The notes beneath the pieces were generated by a model. It was not told where the DNA came from and searched no databases. It was given only the letters and a program-made list of their open reading frames with translations. Below, one piece after another: positions 45,216 through 58,100 of a DNA stretch of 64,000 bases. The translations under genes and the position numbers were made by a program. Source of the stretch: Larimichthys crocea (Eukaryota; Chordata; Actinopteri; Sciaenidae); NCBI RefSeq assembly GCF_000972845.2, contig NC_040021.1:9219291-9283290 (forward strand), written 5' to 3'. How positions within the stretch are numbered: position 1 is the stretch's first letter; every line of letters begins with the position of its first letter.

Positions 45216-48200
45216 CTAAGTGGCAGGAGGTCGGATTGTTAGGTCAGCGCCTGCCGGGTGTGTGTACACTGCTTCACTTGCTCTGTGTACGCCTGCCATG
45301 TCACTGTTTGCACACGCTTGGTGTGGGTGTGTGTGTACGCTGAAAAAAGCGAGTAAAAAAAGAGGAGTCATGGGTGTTTTTTTTTTTTTTCCTTTCTGTA
45401 ACCCCTTGTTCTTACTAGTGACACACACACACACAGGCCAGTGAGCTGTGAGAAAGGCCAGTGTTGGTTTAGAGCAGGGCCAGGGTTTAGGTGGATCACT
45501 GAACACACACATTCCACACCCAACTGGCCTCAGCACAAGTCTCCCCTGAACCACTCAGGGAAGAGTCATTTGTTTAGTTTTTTTCATTACAGAGGGAATA
45601 TGTAAAAAAAAAAAAATGTTGTATCATATGTGTTTGTTAAAAAACAATTAGATAAATGCTGCTCAATAGAGGTAAAGCTCTAATCAGTGTTTCAGATTCA
45701 CCTTCACTCCAACAGCACAAGCGCTTTCAGTATATGCGTATACATGCGAAGGTATCTGTGGATTCTGAACGATGAGACTGTAACCTTAAAAAAACTTGAA
45801 TGTATCTCTTGAATGTTGCTGATCTCGTTGCCACCATTCTGTGTGTCTTCAGGCCGAATGCGTTCAGCTGGGATGAGGTGGTCAGACTGAGCCCTGTGGA
45901 GAGACTGGACCATGCATTCACCGTAGCCAAAGACCAGCTGGCTATCGAGAGGCTACTGGATCCTGAAGGTACCGACGCCCTGAGCCGCTTTAAACCTTGT
46001 CTCACACTGTACACATAACTGTAGAAAGTGTTTATAAAAAAAAAATGGTGGCAAAAGAAAACACACCTATCAACTTCCTTTTATAGCAGTCCCAAAAAAT
46101 AAAAGTTGGATTTGGATAGATGTACATTTTACTGTCCAAAATTCCCACAGATTAAAAGCATAGTCCGTGCTCACAAAGCCTACCTTCATGTCCAGCCAGT
46201 AGTTGGATAAACTCACAGTGGAGCAAATACCTGAGTGTTGTCTTTGGCTGAAGATTTGTTAGAAGCCGTGTTTGCTCAGAGTGTTTTTCCAGTTGATGTA
46301 GCACCTGTAGCTACTCTGTGTGCCTTTCTATATTCAGACACTTCTTGTTATGTTGTGACCAAAGGGCAGTCACACCTGACCTGTGTTAATGCCAGCTTTA
46401 ATCAGCGCAACTTGCCTCAACCTGCCCTTTTTCTCTCCCCTCTCACCCTCCTTCCTATCTAATCTCGTCCTCTGTCACCCTTAACTGCAATCTCACTCCA
46501 TCTCCCATGCTGCTTTTCCCCCTCATGCAATTTTTTACCTCCCCCCTCCCTCCTGCTTCTCATGCTTAATTCATATCTCTGATCTTTCTGCCCCACACAT
46601 CTACCTCCCTCCTACTGTTTTTGCCCCCCGCTCTCTCAGACGTGGCGGTGCAGTTACCAGATAAGAAGTCCATCATCATGTACGTGACGTCGCTGTTCGC
46701 TGTGCTGCCCAAAGAAGTGAGCATGGAGGCTATCAGAGAAGTGGAGACGCTGCCACGCAAATACAAAGTGGAGTCTGGGGACTCAGGTCCAGGCCTTAGT
46801 GCTCAGGTAAAACGCACAACACCGCAGGTTACAGTTTGTACTTCATGCGATAGGATACAGGAGGGTACATGCTGCCAGAGAACACCAACAGCTCAGGCTT
46901 TTTGGGGTAGTGGGAAGAACACGTGGGTCTAAACTAAGAGGAGAGTCATTGTACTATTTGCACCTCCTTATAAATGCCTCACACAAAAGGAGCTTGCTGG
47001 AGTCCATGGCTACATCTGTTTTTTAAGCAAACCAAGGTGCTTTTATGTGCAAAAATCCACAGCTGGGAACCAGCAAGGTGGACAGAAGCACATTAAATCC
47101 AAATCTCAGGGATTTATTACTGGAATTTAAAGGGTTGGTTTCTTAACAGATAACTGGTTCAGAACTGTTCAACTCGATACCAACACCGAGGTCACAAAAA
47201 CATAGACAAGACAGAACCCATTTATTTTTAAAAACGTGACTACTAAGCGCATAATTCATGAACACAAAGGCAGAAAAAACAATTTGAAGTAGACAGCAAA
47301 CAATCTAAAAGAAAAGAGGCGATTTTGAAGTTCAGAATTTATGTTCTGCTCATGTCAGTATGTAAGCATGGTTCAGTTGTTTCTGTAGTGACACAGTGCT
47401 TCAGACCAGCAGATATACTGTATCACCCCCAGTGGCTCCCTGTCTCCTCCGGTGTAAACAAACTGTTATCCGTTCCCATGAATGGAGAGATGACAGTTAA
47501 GCTTCTGAGCTTCAGCTACAAGAACTGAAATGCAGGAGTCGCAGAAATAAATGTGTACCCATAACTGCTTCGACCTTTGCTGCTGTGTTGTGTTTCTGAT
47601 AACATTCAGTTTGAAGGCCACAAACTCTGTTATGTGCAAGCATAAGGAATATTGTGAAGTGTCTCATTGTGTGTTGCCAGAATGAGTCACTCCCACTCTG
47701 AAAAAGCCATCTCCTTCATTCTCTTCAACGCTGCTCATGAAAAGCACAGCAGGCACAGGCAACTAGGGAGGAGAGCCATGACTCACCCCTCTGACATTAG
47801 CCAACAGACCGAGCTGCATGCTGCTGGAAACACAGAGCTGTAAAGGAATGGAAGGAAATGAGGGAATAAATTGGTGTGAATGGGAGTGTGTGCAGAAAGT
47901 TGACAGGGAAGGTTATTTGAGCTTTAAAGATGTGTGCAGGTGACTAATACTGTTCAGTGTTTAACATCTGTGAGCATTTAAGAGTGTCACATTGAACTTG
48001 CTCTTTCTTTCACTTGTGGTTGCGGTCCTGTTCATGTTCATGTTCTTGTACATGTACTGTATATTCCATAGTAGCTTTAACAGGCTAAGCTGCATCCCCC
48101 CAAAAATTAGTTCAACTTGATTAGAATTTTGGACTCTCCCAGTCCACCGAGCTCTTTGCTTTCAATCACACACACATCCCTCGGGCGGCTCGTTTTAGTC

Positions 48201-51200
48201 AGAAGTCAGAAAATCCTGAAACCACCTCTTAAGTTTTTATTGCCCATGGGCACATACTTCACACGTCCTGGAACGACTGCTGGAAAAGTCTTTTTAAATA
48301 GTGCTCTGATTGGTCCAATAAGGGGTTTACTTTCCTGGCACACATCCCCTCTTCATAGGAAGTGATGCGTAATGCTGCTGGTAGTGAGATCGAGTGGAGG
48401 AAAAATAAAGGCTCTTTGTTTTCAGTGGCTACTTTTTTGGTTCCCCTCTTAGTTATAGATTCATAATATTGGTATTGTCCAGGAGTTCTTAACATTGATT
48501 TTTGCTGATTGTTTTCACTATTGACAACTTCAGCTTGCGACCTAATTACATTTTATTGCATAACCATCTTTAAATATGGAATATCGTTGATGATAAGCAC
48601 CGGGTATGCATGATGATTCATTACATTCTCCAGATTCACAACTGAAAAAGTGATGAATGCAGGGATTGAGTTGAGCAAATCATCTGGTGATAATAAAGTG
48701 TTCTGTTGAGCCAGACCACAGCTATTTTACAGCCATTCAAGTCAATAAATAGACCAAGGCTGCAGTTTTTTCTCCCACTCTCTCTCTTTCTCACTCCCAT
48801 GTATTTTTTCTCTCCTTGTAGCTTTGTCTTTGCCAGACTTCACTGGTCTAACATAAAGGCTCACAGTATTTTTCGTGGCTTATTCCAAAATATCCAAAAG
48901 GTCATTGAATATTTTCAGCAGGTGACCTTTCCCTGAGTTCGCTACACAGACCTTACTGCTGTGCAATTTCACCCTGGAAAACAAAGGTCCATTTGACTGG
49001 CTACTGTACCAGACCCTACACACCCATTAGCATTTCTGTCATCTTTGACTTGGCACGGCTGCCACTGCAAAGATTTTATCTGCTGTTCATTTCAGACCCA
49101 GACAGATCTGTTGAGCTCTGATCAGCTCCATGTCTGCCAGGATAATAAAAACCTGGAATAGTTTGTTAATGCTGTTGTCCACGAAGGGCGTTACATGTTT
49201 ACATTGTGTCTAACAAACCCTTTATTTAACGCAACTTTGACATTGAGATTGTGTTGAAAATAAAAAATGAACTGCCTCTTTTGTGGTGCTAGAACATTTT
49301 TAAAGAAGTTTTTGATGAAGGACACTGCGCTGACAAGACTACTGTCATCACACAGCAAGCTTATTTTTCCCTTTTACATGTAGCGTATTAATCTTAATTT
49401 GCATGAAGTGTGTGTCCTTTTAAAGCATTTTCAAGCTGGTTGTCCTTTAAGGCAGCGCCATCCATCTTTCTGACTGTACACCCAACTTCGCCCAGGATTA
49501 CCACTGAGTCTCAAACTGAGTGCTATTCCTAGAATGAGGATTGACCTGCCCAGTGTGCCAGGGGCACCTCCCAGCATCCCATAATAGGCCTGCAGTTGTT
49601 GTTTTCTTTTTTTTTTTTTGTCTGAACTGAGCAGGGTAGGTCGCCCTTCATTCTCCAGAGCAGCACAGGCCTCTCCTAGATGTCTGGTTCTATTTTAAAA
49701 CTCACTAACTGATGTAAAATAAGAATGGAGGATTTGGGCATGGCTGTATTTCATAGACATCATTGTTTGAAGGACTTGAGCTTCTTTGTGTTTGGGTTAT
49801 AATATGGCACGACTATATGCCATGACACTAGGCACACTATTTACTTTTAGCAGCATTTTACTATAATGCTGTGTTTTAAGCACATTGTCTATAATGTGGT
49901 CAAACTACGCCTTCATCTCTTGCTTCATGTTTTTCAGAATGTACAGATGGAGGAGGCGGGCAGCAGCCCCCGGCCTGAGACCCCCAGCACCCTGACAGAG
50001 ACAGAGGGGGAGATGGAGGGCGGCCTACTGGAAGTGGACCTAGACAGCTACCAGACAACGCTGGAGGAGGTACTGACGTGGCTGCTTTCGGCCGAGGATG
50101 CACTACAGATTCAGGACGAGGTGTCGGACGATGTAGAGGAAGTCAAAGACCAGTTTCATACACACGAGGTAGGACGACACTTGCAGAGATGAAAACATGC
50201 ATGCACATTGTTGAAGTTAAGACAGAGGTGCAAACAATTGTTATCTATTTCCATTAATTATCTTGAGATGTCTTAGCTTGAATTAGCTTTTTTAAAAATG
50301 CATATAATGAAAGGAATGAGCATAACATTGAGAGACAGAATATTCTAAGATAAATAAGGACACACTGAAATTACACATCCAGTATTTGTCTTGCAAACCA
50401 GTTACTTCTACAAACTGTCACTCCATTGTTGAGACTGAAGATAGTGTCCCAGAGATACAGGCCTCCCACAACTGGCAATACATGCTCCGTACATGTTGGG
50501 AATGCCAGGAATTCTGCTGAGTACGGTGGCGCACAGCACCCCATGGTGCCCTGGCCCAGAGCTTAGTTGCTTGCTTCAGAAGGTGTAGTTGCAGGGTTTG
50601 TGTCTGTGCATGTGTGTAAAGGGGCTTTGGCAGGATTCCCTTGGCTGCAATGTGAATATTTGTGAAGTCTAATGTCTGGAATCCAGGTCAAAGCAAAAAG
50701 CCGGTGGTGAGACTGAGAGCAACAAGACCCAAAGCCTCTTTAACAGCCAGGGTTTGCAAGAGATCTAAAAAAAAACAACAACAAAAAAAAAACATCATTG
50801 CAGTTTGTTTCGGGCCTTTTTGTCCACATACTTGTCCACAGCTTCTCCAGCAAAGCCTCATCAAAAACAATGTGTTCAGGGGTGCAGACAAAAATGCTTA
50901 CTCATCCAGAGAGTTCACGGAAAAAAGACAATAACTCAATTCATTGGTATTCATATTGCTCACAACAAGAACCAGCGTTAAGAAACTCCTTCAAAACTGT
51001 TTTTTTATTTCTCCTTGAAGAATTTTCTCCTTTCTCTCCTTGTTTGCAACTGGCCTCAGTTGCCTACTTGACAGAGTTTGCCCTTCAATTTGAGCTCACA
51101 GGCTCGTCTGACTGTTGCCACAGCAACACTCATGAATACAAGTGTGCAGAGGTGATGCCCAGTGTTTCTGCAGGGCGTTATTAAGTGATATAGCAAGTCA

Positions 51201-52091
51201 AGTTTGAGGGTGGGGACAGAAGCAAATCCAGATGTTAGTATGTGTGTGCCAAGTACCAGCATGGAGCCCTTAAGCAATGTTCACCCTCCATGTTAGGCTG
51301 AATCTGAATAATTTTAAGGGTAATGTGATTCCTCCCTTAATTTAATATCGTGTACACAAAGATAGGGGGTATATTTCTTTATGTTTATTATCCTTTAATT
51401 TGTCCCGGGGCTGTTTTGTATCCAGCACACAGTTTCTCTGGAAGACAAAAATTTCAAACTGAATCAGAGATTTGCAGTAATTTATTTTACCATTTATTCC
51501 ACCTCCCCCAAAAGGCCTTTATGATGGAGCTGACGGCACACCAGAGCAGTGTGGGTAATGTGCTCCAAGCGGGTAACCAACTGATTGCCCAGGGTAACCT
51601 GACAGAGGAGGAGGAAGATGAAATCCGGGAGCAGATGACCCTCCTCAACTCCCGCTGGGAGAGCCTCCGAGTGGCCAGCATGGACCGCCAGGCCAGGTAG
51701 ATGCTCATACATGCACACCTGCTTTAGTCCTGGAGAGGTATCGCAGTACCTTTTGCTGTTGTTTATTTACAAAGGCAGATACAGTGTGATCTTTGTTTAG
51801 TTATGTCTGAAACTAATATGCAGTTTTTTGTTTTTTCAAGAACAAAAAAACTCAATGTTTTTTTTGTACAGTGTAGTGTGCAGCTCTTTCACATCATGAG
51901 CCACAAATATCTTACTGAACTGGACATTTTTCTCTCAGTGTCACTGTTGACCTCAGAACTTTATGAGTTTTTCCTGTGAAGAATGTACAAGGCTGCAGGC
52001 TGTGTGAAGGTGACACCTGATAAGCCTTGAGCCCTCCAAGGTCTATCAAGTCTGACGCTCAATCTGTGTCGTCAAGGTTTATGATGCTTTA

Positions 52092-52127
<36 letters not shown>

Positions 52128-55100
52128 ACAGTTGTTCATAAATCATATTCATGATGTCCACCACATCATTTGTTGACCCTGATTTTAAAATATGTGTGCT
52201 TGTGTATGCCATGACTTAATGTCCGTGGAGTCTGTACGCAGCCTTGTCACTCATTCTAGTGTTTGTGCTACTGTGAGGCTGTTAAATAACCAGCTGATTG
52301 TTTCACCTTAAAGTTTCTTAAACTTCCTGTAGCTTTACACGACCCGGCTCACTCTCTCTCTCTGTCCTTACTTTCTCCCTTATCCTCTCCAGGCTTCACG
52401 AAGTCCTGATGGATCTTCAGCAGCAGCAGCTACAGCAGCTTTCCGATTGGCTGACTCAGACAGAGGAGCGAATCAGAAAGATAGAGACAGATCCGACAGC
52501 TAAAGACATGGAGTTCTACAAAGAACAGATAGAGCAGCACAAAGTAAATACAGCTTCCCATTCAAACCCGTCAAAGCATTTAATTAACTGTGTTTAACAA
52601 CAGGTAATTGATTTAAAATGGACAGGATCAAGTATAATATTAATAAATTCCTGGTCTGTGTGGTTTTGTTTTTTCAGTTTATCTTAATTAGGTTAAATTG
52701 GTAATATGCTGAATTCACTGTTTGTGTTTCCCCATTCAGGAGCTTCAGAACGACCTGGAGGCGGAGCAGGTGAAGGTCAACTCTTTAACACACATGGTGG
52801 TCGTGGTGGACGAGAACAGCGGTGAGAGTGCCACTGCTGCCCTGGAGGAACAACTACAAGTACGTTTTGTCAGTCTGAAAGTCTTTGTAAATTTGGAGAA
52901 GAGTCTTCCTTCCGCACTGTGAATTTCTCGATGAACATGAACTTTTAGACTTAGAGATCTGTATTATATTCTCGGACTTACTGTTTTTAATGTTTGACTC
53001 TATTCTACATTCAAGTCTTTGGGTGAGCGCTGGGCAGCTGTTTGTCGCTGGACAGAAGAGAGGTGGCACAAGTTGCAGGAAGTCTTCATGGTGTGGCAGC
53101 AGCTTCTATCGGACCAGGTATGACATTTCCGCGCTCCCTCTCTTTAAATATACAGGCAGAGGCGCACGCATATGAACTATCTAATAAGTAATGGACGACC
53201 TGAATGTTCCCTCCTCAACCACTGAGCTATTTTGAGATGCACAGAAAGTGTATTAATGTATTTTAAACCTTCAAATCCTCCTTAAGTCCTTTCAGTTCAC
53301 AGTGAATCTTTTCAGATCCCCTATTTTTATTTTGTTTTTTACATTGAAGCATCCTTTCCTTTTGTGACCCTGAACACACTTTTATGTTTTTTTTCCCAAA
53401 TCTCTTCTGTAGAGTTTGTTTAGAGTGTGGTTGACAGAAAAAGAGGAGGCCTTGAGTGAAGTACAGACCAGCAACTTTAAGGACCCAAGTGAAATGAATA
53501 CTAATGTGCGCCGTTTAGCGGTAAGTAGACTGCCAAGTCTTTGTAGTTGGCATGCCGCTGCAGCAGATACTTTAACAAGTAATTGCCTTTATTCTATTAT
53601 AATTAGGTTCAGTGTACTCTTTGATTATTATTTTTTTTGGTCATTTAATCCTGTAGATTTTAAAGGAAGACATGGAAAAGAAGAGGAGGACTCTCGACCA
53701 GCTCTCTGATGCAGGACAGGATGTGATAGCGTTATTGCGGAGCCCTGAGGCAGGAGCCAAGATTGAGGCCGACACGGAGGAGCTGGCACATAGATGGGAC
53801 AACCTGGTACAGAAGCTGGAGGATTACTCCTTCCAGGTGTGTGTTTGTTTTCACCCATTATTTGCAATGTAACTTTATTCATAGGGCGTTTGTCTTCCTG
53901 CTTACTGTAAACCTGAACCGAGATACAAGGATACTACAGCTTGTTTCGTTGTGACTTGGTTTGTGTGATACTTCCTCATTCTCACTGCTGCTCTAACTGC
54001 CCATTAAGGTAATGGAAGCTGTAACAGATGCTGGAATGACTCAGGTGGAAGAGCAGGTCGTCGTGGATTCAGTTGCTGTAGCTGCGGCTACCTCGGTCTC
54101 TGACCAGGAGTTGGCCCCACCTGCTCCCCCTAAGAAACGACTGATGGAGACAGATGCAGAAGTCCGACGAGTGTAAGAACTGAGAGACATGTGGACAGAT
54201 TATACCTTTCTTGTCAGAAAAATGTGAGAATAAAAGAAACACAAACACACCCCAATGCACGGACTGTGTTCTGTGTCCCGCAGGTTTGAAAATAAGCTTT
54301 CTGACCTGCTGAACTGGGTTAAAACATGGAAGAAGTCTGCTCAAGCACTGGCCTCCACACACCCTGAGACTACACCTGACACACCAGACCTGCAGGAGAA
54401 ACTAAAGGTAAACCTACCAGTTTAAAAACAAACAATTCAAGTTAGTTAGAGCATTTGTTTTGAAAATCGCTTCATAAATACGTGCCGACTGTCACTGTAG
54501 GGTTTGGAAGTAGACCTCGCGGCAAAGGAACCCACAGTCGGTCAAGTGATCCAAGAAGGACGGGGCTTGATGGACCAGCTAGAGAGAGGTATGAAGGAGA
54601 GATTGACACTGAAATGGTGCATTATTATATGAAATATTAATATCATACTTAGTAAACATGTTCTTTTAAACTGAGCTAAGATATTGATTATTTATCATTT
54701 CTCAGAGGTTCTGGACTACTGACTCTAACAGAAATCTTCCATTTCACTGCTAAATTCTGTTTGTCTCATAAGATTTTACTACTTTTCCACAGCTGCTTGG
54801 TATTTTCTGGGTATTTACAAGCCTACATATTTTATTGTCATTCAGTCTTCGATGCCAGTTATCAGAATGTGTGTTTGTGGACAGAGTGGTAAAAATCTGT
54901 CAGCCTCAAGGGTTGCTGACTTCATATAACTGCTCAATGAAATGAAGAGGTACTCAGGATTTTTATGTGTTTACACTGCTCTTGAGGCAGTGAGGGGGAG
55001 TGGAGGGGCACTGCTAAGTTGGAATAGATTTGTTAAACACCAAACTTTCCATTGAACTCCACTTGTTTTAGTCTCTTACTCTCTCATCCATGTTGTCCTT

Positions 55101-58100
55101 TTTTTATCCACTATTGTCTTTGCTCTTGCCATAGGGTCTCTTTCTTCCACAAAAAAAAGCGAAAAAACTCACAACACAAGCTGTTGGTGAAAATAGACAA
55201 TTCAAAGTTTACTTAAATATTTGTTGTGCATGTGAAGCTTTTATATCTGTTGTCTTCTGTTTCTCTCTCTGTAGAGGGAGTGTGTGTGGACTCAGTGAGG
55301 GCAGACATAGATCTGATCCAAACTGAGTGGGATGTTTGCGCGAGGGAGCTGCAGGCAGCGAGTGAACGAGTTCACACTCAGAGCCGGGTCAGAGCGGTGT
55401 CTGCAGAGCTGGCAGACCTAGACCAAGCCTTGGTAGAACAGGACCGGTGGCTAGACTCAACCTTGACTGTAGAAAAGTGCGATGAGGCAGAGCTCAGAAG
55501 CCTGAGCGGAGAATGTCAGGTAAGAGTCAGTTACAGAAGTCACAAGGTGCCTCATACGCTTGTTAAGTCAATGAAAGGTGTTTCCTGAAGTGTGGAGAAT
55601 TTGTGACTAGTGGGAAAGCCTGTCAGTGTAAAGCCAGTAACCTGTGAATCAATTTCTGAATTTAATCAGACTAACTTATTTTTCCAGTGTGTGTGATACA
55701 AGTTACACCTGTTATATCCCAGGAAACAAATCTTTTTAGATGACACTGAGTGTGCTTATTGGCACAAAATAAATGTAAATGAAATACATGCTCTTATCAT
55801 CAAAATTCACAGTAGTGACCTAAAGGTTAGGGAAGGCAGTTGGTCAATCCCCCAGACATTCATTACCACCACTAAGGTGTCCTTGAGCAAGGCCCTTAAC
55901 CCTAACTGCTCCAGTGGAGCTGATCAGATTGCAGTTGTACTGGCAATCCTCCAGGTGTGATCAGGCTGTTTCCTGAAGAGGACAGACTCACTTCCTGAAT
56001 AACTAAAGGATAAAAAACCAAAAAAAAAAACAGAAAATTCCTGGTGTTCAGCAAACATAGTTACTCAGACATTTCTGACATATTTTTGTCAAGGAAAAAA
56101 GTTTATTTCCCTCTGTGTGGATTTCCAGAAACAGCAGTAAAACAATAGTAATTGAATAGAGTAATTTAAAGTAACATGCATGTCATATGTGAACTTTAAT
56201 CTTTTTTTTTGTTGTATTCTGCAGTCCCGGCTTGTCCATGTCACATCGATGAGTCCACAATTGGAGAAGCTTTTTGCAGAGGTGGGGTCACTGGGAGCTG
56301 TGCCCTCTCTGAAAGACAACATGGTGGTGGTATCGGCACATCACGCCTCGACACTACAGCGGCTCCAGAGCAGAGAGCAGGAGGTCAACGCAGGTACTTT
56401 TTGCTGAACGTTATCAGAATAGTTTGTTAAATCACTGCGGAGGAGTCTGAGCAGATTCCTTTGTATTAACAGTACCATATGCTCTTCAAGGGACCTGACA
56501 GCCACGAGGCATCCTCCTATTTCAAAGAGCTGCAGGACAGGAGATTTAAGCCTTCCTTAAAACAAAGACCAATTTCTCTCCCGTTGCTCTCGGCTCAAAG
56601 CTTTCAGGTTTATAGAGTGAAAGAATGATAGCTAAGATCAGCAGAGCTCAGTCCTGCAGGGGTTGTATAAATTTGACATCAGTTTTTTATATGAATCCTT
56701 GGCCAGCCACAAGTAATAGATGATGGCCTTATATGGCCTCCAAAGCTCACAGATGCGTGAGTGAATACGTGAGCGACTGAGTGTAAGATTGTACCTCTGC
56801 GCCAGCTCCATCTCTACCTGAAGACGTGACTTGTACCTGTAGTTGTTCTGAAAATCAGTCATCGTTGGGATTTACGTGCACTCTTTTTGGCCGAACAACA
56901 AGTCTGTAAAGGGAGCCTTGAACGCTCTGGTCCTGATCATAGGTGTGTGTGTGTCTGTGTATGCATGCACGTGTCTGTCTTCATGGGCTTTTATGACTGT
57001 GAGGATTTGGATGAGAGCCAAGGAAAACCATTTTGTTTCTGCTTGAGGGCAGTTTGCCTCGCGCTGGAGCCTCTCGCTACCCCCCCCAAAACCCCCTTCT
57101 CCCAGTTAGGCTCTATCTCTGTTCTTTGTGTATATAAACATGGCCAGGTTATGTAAGCATTAAATCGACTGGTAATTGAAATGCCGACTGAGAAGGAGAG
57201 CACAAGAGAGACGGTCGAGGAGAGAAACGGGAGCAGGAAGAAATTTAACCATTCAATATAAATGAGGTTGAAATAGTCACAAATGGGCACTACTTAACTT
57301 TAGTTATTCATTGAATCGCTTTTGCAGTAGGTGGAGATGGCACATTATGTGTGTTTTAGTGTGTTTTTTAAATTCATCGGGCATGATTGACATGTATGAG
57401 GTGGTTAGAACAGTACACGTAAACCTACTTTGAGAGAAACTGGCTGTCAAACATCTGGGATCCTCTTGCAACATGGAAAACACACACACATGCACACACA
57501 CACACAAATAGGGAAATCCCAAGCCAGCTCCCTGCCCCCTAGTGGTTGAAAATCTGACGCTTACGTCCTGATGCAAAAGTTTTATTCCTTAACATAATGA
57601 ACTGTTTTTTCTCCCTCTCATTCTCCACACATCCCCCCCCTCCTCCTTGTCATATTCCAGTTTTGGCCAGACTCGAGGCCGACAAGACGCTACCGAGCCC
57701 AGTGGAGGGTCTTGAGGCCAGGCTGGCCACTCTGAGAGAAGGAATGGTAGACATCCCTACTGCTGAGGGGGCAGTGGAGCGAACACAGGTGAGCAATGCA
57801 TTATCTTGATAAATGAAGTCATGGCTCTCTGTGAAAACCATGAGTGAAAACGGTCAACTTTCCACCAATGCAACTGTTGTGTAAAGTACACCCATCCTGA
57901 TAACTACCAGACAGATAACTAGGAATTAAAAAACATAAGGTCCAAGATGTCATTACCATGCAAAGTATGTTCATTAATTAATGGTTGTTAGTATTAGACT
58001 AATCTTATTTATTATCTGTGATCTGTCAGCTTTCACATGGTTATTTGGTACATATATCTGGATCTTGGTGCATATTTTGTGACACTAACTACATTGTTTG

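Noticed and set aside
56638..56862. Reverse-strand 74-codon frame with an [20 protein letters not shown] segment
   Set aside because: It looked briefly like a DNA-binding helix or transposon fragment, but I could not match it to any family.
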